Source: Acidobacteriota bacterium
Lineage (GTDB): Bacteria; Acidobacteriota; Thermoanaerobaculia; Multivoradales; UBA5704
Length of the DNA: 8,050 nucleotides
Direction of reading: 5' to 3'
NCBI GenBank assembly: GCA_003223675.1
Contig: QHVW01000338.1
Location: forward strand, 4,563-12,612
Part shown: in pieces, positions 5,584 to 8,050 of the stretch
Layout: every line of letters starts with the position of its first letter
How positions within the stretch are numbered: position 1 is the first letter of the stretch
The notes under the pieces: generated by a model
Told to the model about the DNA's origin: nothing
What the model saw: the letters and a program-made list of their open reading frames with translations, nothing else
Databases searched by the model: none
Translations under genes and position numbers: made by a program

Positions 5584-5756
5584 GCGGGAGGTTCTCGCGT
5601 CTTCAAGAGGGAAGCCGGTGTGAAGCCGGCGCGGCCCCCGCCACTGTAACCGGGTACGAAACCGGAAAGAGCCACTGCACGGGAAGAGATCCATTCGGGT
5701 CGCCCGCGTGGGAAGGTCCGGGAGTAGGAAGATCCGGAAGCCAGGAGACCTGCCGC
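5584..5756 (+). ncRNA. Cobalamin (adenosylcobalamin-class) riboswitch
   Basis: This leader element senses cobalamin and lowers expression of the genes behind it. The closing P1 stem is formed by GCGGGAGGT (5584-5592) and ACCTGCCGC (5748-5756), with one mismatch. Inside are conserved cobalamin-aptamer segments: GGGAAGCCGGTGTGAAGCCGG starting near 5609, CCCCGCCACTGTAACCGG (5636-5653), GCCACTGCACGGG (5671-5683), GGGAAGG (5710-5716) and the B12 box AAGCCAGGAGACCTGCC (5738-5754). The receptor gene directly downstream is a typical riboswitch target, which makes the assignment firm. Together with the following leader up to 5862 it fills the 368-bp gap between genes. No hairpin with a U-tract follows, so control of translation or a Rho-type mechanism seems likelier than intrinsic termination. 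Confidence 0.95.
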
Positions 5757-5767
5757 CCGTCCCGATG

Positions 5768-5790
5768 CCTCCCCCGGGGTGCGGGCGAGG
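5768..5790 (+). promoter_or_regulatory. First leader hairpin after the riboswitch
   Basis: CCTC and GAGG (5768-5771, 5787-5790) pair, then one C-C mismatch, then CCC with GGG, around the loop GGGGTGC. It begins 12 bases after the aptamer and may be part of the expression platform. It has no T-tract. Confidence 0.3.
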
Positions 5791-5815
5791 ATTGCGCGCG
5801 CGCCGTGCTCTCTTT

Positions 5816-5843
5816 CGATCCCCCACCGCCAGGCGGGGCGTCG
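5816..5843 (+). promoter_or_regulatory. Second leader hairpin just before the btuB ribosome binding site
   Basis: CGA (5816-5818) with TCG (5841-5843) and CCCC (5820-5823) with GGGG (5835-5838) can form a bulged stem. It ends seven bases before AAGGAG and leaves that site free. Whether ligand binding shifts this structure cannot be told by eye. Confidence 0.25.
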
Positions 5844-5850
5844 ATTCCCT

Positions 5851-5856
5851 AAGGAG
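5851..5856 (+). promoter_or_regulatory. Ribosome binding site fixing the btuB start at 5863
   Basis: AAGGAG stands six bases before the ATG at 5863. Another ATG at 5858 is in a different frame. The btuB frame is open back to 5779, but the upstream residues precede the signal peptide and lie in the riboswitch leader. Confidence 0.75.
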
Positions 5857-5862
5857 CATGCG

Positions 5863-7683
5863 ATGCGTCAAGTCGTCCCGTTTCTGATCGCCGGCATCCT
5901 CGGGGGCGGACTTCCGGCAGCAGCCCAGCAGGAGCCCGCCGTCCCCGTCTTCAACGATTCCGTCGTCGTCAGCGCCACCCCGACCCCGGAGGACCGCCAG
6001 GAGGTCCCCGCCTCCACCACCGTCTTCGACCAGCGGGAGATCGCGGCCCGCCAGTCCAACGACCTCTCGGACCTGGTCTCCACCGCTCCCGGGATCACGG
6101 TCGTCCAGGCCGGCCCCGCGGGCCAGCAGACCTCGCTGTTCACCCGCGGCACCAGCTCCGTCCAGACGCTGCTGCTGTGGAACGGCATCCAGCTCAACGA
6201 CCCCTACTTCGGCGGCGCCAACTGGCAGTTCGTCCCCCTGGACGGCGTCCAGCGCGTCGAGGTGGTGCGCGGCCCCTTCAGCTCGCTCTACGGCAGCAAC
6301 GCCGTGGGCGGCGTCATCCAGGTGCTCACCGGCACGCGCCAGGGGGGGACGCTGAACGTCGAGGGCGGCGAATACGGCTACAAGCGGGCCGGGCTCGCGG
6401 CCGGCGCCAACCTCGGCTCCGGCCGCTTCGATTTCATGGGCAACCTGCGGCGGGGCGGCAACGAATTCGTCAACGACGACTTCGACAGCGAGGAGGGGGT
6501 GGCGCGCGGCCTCTGGTCCCTGGGAACGGGAACGAGCCTGGGGGTGCTGGTGCGGGCCAACGACTCGGACACCGGCATCCCCTTCTCCGGCGGCGACGTG
6601 ACCCCGCACCGCAAGATCTCCTGGCAGGAGCGCGAGGTGGCCGTCCCCTTCCAGGTCAATCAGGGGCCCTGGCAGGTGGAGGCTCAAGCCTCGCGGACCG
6701 ACTTCGACAACGCCTTCCGTGATCCGGACGACCCGTTCTCGAAATTCTCCGACACGGAGTCCAAAGCCACGCGGGGCCGGGCGGTCGGCTCCTGGAATTC
6801 CTCCTGGAACGGCGGGGACCTGCGCCTCTCCGCCGGCGGTGAGACCGAGCGGCTGGAGGTGACCGCCTCGTCGGACGGCTTCACCAATCTCGACGCCGCG
6901 CACCAGCGGACCTGGGCGGCGTTCGGCCAGGGGAGCTGGGGGCGCGGCCCCGTCCGGCTCGATCTCGGCATCCGGCGGGACGACAACGACGTCTACGGCG
7001 GCAAGACCAGCCTGCGCGCGGGGACGGTGGTGACGCTGGCCCCCGGCACCCTGCTGCGGGCGAGCTACGGCGAGGCCTTCCGCGCCCCCTCGCTCGGCGA
7101 GCTGTTCTTCCCGGGCAGCGGCAATCCCGATCTCAAGCCCGAGGACAGCGAGAGCTGGGAGCTCGGGCTGGAGCACGCCGCCGGCGGCTGGCGCTTCCTC
7201 CTCACCGGCTTCGAGAACCGGCTGCGCAACCTGATCGAGTTCGATTTCGCCACCTTCAGCGACGTCAACGTGGGGCGGGCGCGCGCCCGGGGGGTGGAGG
7301 CCGAGGTGGTCTTCCGCCGGGGGATCGTGGACGCCAACCTGAACGGCACCTGGCTCAACACCGAGGACCTCGATACCGGTCTCGAGCTGCTCCGGCGTCC
7401 CAAACGGAGCGCCAACCTCGTGCTGAGCGCGCGGCCGGGCCCCTGGACCCTGAGCCTCGCCGGGCGATATGTTGGCGACCGGGCGGACGTGGATCCCGTC
7501 ACCTTCCTGCGCGCCGTGAACCCGGGCTATACGCGTTTCGACCTCGCCGCCCGCTGGAAGGCGCTGGCGTGGCTCTCCCCCTACGCCCGGGTGGAGAACC
7601 TGACCGACAAGGAGTACAGCCAGGCGCTCGGCTTCCCATCCCCAGGCCGGACGCTGATCGGTGGAGTCTCGTTTGACTTTTAA
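5863..7683 (+). CDS. btuB: BtuB-like TonB-dependent vitamin B12 receptor of the outer membrane
   Basis: The 606-residue product takes up cobalamin across the outer membrane, powered by TonB-ExbBD. It starts with a signal peptide (cleavage likely after LPAAA, near residue 21). A TonB-box-like segment NDSVVVSATP follows at 31-40. The plug domain spans about 45-158, with VPASTTVFDQREI, SDLVSTAPGITV, FTRGTSSVQTLLLWNG and VEVVRGPFSSLYGSNAVGGV. The rest (about 160-606) is a barrel with alternating strands, the family motif YGEAFRAPSLGELFFPGSGN (401-420), and NLTDKEYSQALGFPSPGRT near the end. The last residue is phenylalanine, as expected for barrel insertion by BAM. The length is close to that of the classical BtuB. 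Substrate assignment comes chiefly from the cobalamin riboswitch before it and the BtuF-like gene after it; on sequence alone a siderophore receptor would also be possible. Confidence 0.92.
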   Translation: MRQVVPFLIAGILGGGLPAAAQQEPAVPVFNDSVVVSATPTPEDRQEVPASTTVFDQREIAARQSNDLSDLVSTAPGITVVQAGPAGQQTSLFTRGTSSVQTLLLWNGIQLNDPYFGGANWQFVPLDGVQRVEVVRGPFSSLYGSNAVGGVIQVLTGTRQGGTLNVEGGEYGYKRAGLAAGANLGSGRFDFMGNLRRGGNEFVNDDFDSEEGVARGLWSLGTGTSLGVLVRANDSDTGIPFSGGDVTPHRKISWQEREVAVPFQVNQGPWQVEAQASRTDFDNAFRDPDDPFSKFSDTESKATRGRAVGSWNSSWNGGDLRLSAGGETERLEVTASSDGFTNLDAAHQRTWAAFGQGSWGRGPVRLDLGIRRDDNDVYGGKTSLRAGTVVTLAPGTLLRASYGEAFRAPSLGELFFPGSGNPDLKPEDSESWELGLEHAAGGWRFLLTGFENRLRNLIEFDFATFSDVNVGRARARGVEAEVVFRRGIVDANLNGTWLNTEDLDTGLELLRRPKRSANLVLSARPGPWTLSLAGRYVGDRADVDPVTFLRAVNPGYTRFDLAARWKALAWLSPYARVENLTDKEYSQALGFPSPGRTLIGGVSFDF

Positions 7684-7700
7684 CGCCTGTTTCCTGACCC

Positions 7701-7794
7701 GTAGGGGCGCCCCTATGTGGGCGCCCTGGGTGGGGGGAAACCCTTTGCGGATCGGTTTCCTGAAATCAGGGCGGCCACACAGGGCCGCCCCTAC
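7701..7794. repeat. REP/BIME-like inverted repeat of two hairpins
   Basis: Two 27-bp arms (7701-7727 and 7768-7794) are inverted copies that differ at three positions. Each arm is itself a hairpin with a perfect 8-bp stem and a six-base loop: GGGCGCCC-CTATGT-GGGCGCCC on the left, GGGCGGCC-ACACAG-GGCCGCCC on the right. Two of the three differences are the two halves of one base pair (C-G against G-C), so pairing is kept; the third is in the loop. Between the arms GGAAACC (7736-7742) pairs with GGTTTCC (7754-7760). A 9-bp direct repeat GTTTCCTGA (7689-7697 and 7755-7763) stands just before each arm. The outer ends, GTAGGGGC and GCCCCTAC, resemble a dispersed intergenic repeat seen in many G+C-rich genomes. 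I see no transposase. It begins 17 bases after the btuB stop and could stabilise or end that transcript. Confidence 0.8.
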
Positions 7795-8050
7795 AATTCT
7801 CTCCCTTTTCCTCCTCCTGCTCCCGGCCTGCCGGGGGCGGGAGGGCGGAGGCCCGTCCGCCGCTCCGAAGCCGCCCGCCCGGCGGATCATCGCCCTCACC
7901 CCCAGCCTGGTGGAGACCCTGTTCGCCCTGGAGCTCGGCGATCGCGTGGTGGCCGTGGGGGACTACTCCCGCTGGCCCGAGGAGGCGGTCCGCAAGCCGC
8001 ACGTGGGGGGCCTGTTCAATCCCAACCTGGAGCGGATCGTCTCGCTGCGG
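7715..8050 (+). CDS. btuF: BtuF-like cobalamin-binding lipoprotein, 5' part (runs off the window)
   Basis: The visible 112 codons encode the beginning of a periplasmic substrate-binding protein. A hydrophobic stretch TILSLFLLLLPAC ends in a lipobox (LPAC, cysteine codon at 7829-7831), so the product should be lipid-anchored. A short linker rich in Gly, Pro and Ala follows. Then comes the start of the BtuF/FhuD-type binding fold: RRIIALTPSLVETLFALELGD, VVAVGDYSRWPEE, KPHVGGLFNPNLERIVSLR. These match the usual opening of cobalamin-binding proteins that feed the BtuCD transporter. The start is uncertain: ATG at 7715 (AGGGG seven bases before), GTG at 7730 and TTG at 7745 (G-run seven bases before) all lie inside the hairpin repeat. 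TTG would give the most normal signal peptide, with the cysteine at residue 29 instead of 39. The gene is 32 bp after btuB and probably in the same riboswitch-controlled unit. A heme or siderophore binding protein is the alternative. Confidence 0.82.
   Translation, partial: MWAPWVGGNPLRIGFLKSGRPHRAAPTILSLFLLLLPACRGREGGGPSAAPKPPARRIIALTPSLVETLFALELGDRVVAVGDYSRWPEEAVRKPHVGGLFNPNLERIVSLR

Noticed and set aside
7701..7794. CRISPR array or insertion sequence at the repeat
   Set aside because: There are only two inverted arms, no regularly spaced direct repeats, no spacers, and no transposase frame within the element.
5500..7899. Very long minus-strand open frame (about 800 codons) opposite btuB
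   Set aside because: It lies antisense to a clear TonB-dependent receptor. Its translation is low-complexity and rich in Gly, Ala, Arg and Pro, as expected from a shadow frame in high-G+C DNA.

Overview
The window is G+C-rich with strong third-position G/C bias. It looks like chromosomal DNA of a Gram-negative bacterium, because it encodes an outer-membrane TonB-dependent receptor and a lipoprotein-type signal. Three things suggest Acidobacteriota, possibly Thermoanaerobaculia: the C-terminal domain remnant at 578-870, the small secreted protein at 4901-5494, and the sensor part of the diguanylate cyclase. That placement rests on remembered resemblance, not on a search.

Left part, 1-1683, is an accessory patch of visibly lower G+C. 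It holds the 3' end of a DUF3800-type gene and a gene-free stretch with a hairpin and a 12-bp palindrome. A frameshifted, minus-strand remnant of a large secreted protein follows. Then comes a two-gene toxin-antitoxin module in toxin-first order, with a well-placed promoter that would give an almost leaderless toxin mRNA.

Middle part, 1684-4772, is a minus-strand pair: a membrane-anchored GGDEF diguanylate cyclase, then 32 bp later a glutamate dehydrogenase. From the divergent intergenic region a plus-strand gene encodes a 197-residue secreted protein of unknown function, closed by a hairpin terminator.

Right part, 5495-8050, is a vitamin B12 uptake locus. A cobalamin riboswitch precedes a BtuB-like outer-membrane receptor. 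After it lies a 94-bp inverted-repeat element made of two hairpins. A BtuF-like cobalamin-binding lipoprotein gene then runs off the window end. The riboswitch should shut the locus down when cobalamin is plentiful. BtuB would bring B12 across the outer membrane and the lipoprotein would pass it to an inner-membrane ABC transporter, presumably encoded beyond the window.

The most unusual points are four. (1) The hairpin repeat differs between its arms by a compensatory base-pair swap. (2) The reading frame and every candidate start of the BtuF-like gene run through that repeat. (3) The toxin appears leaderless. (4) The secreted-protein remnant is broken by a single-base insertion in a homopolymer. 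No clearly new multi-gene system is visible.
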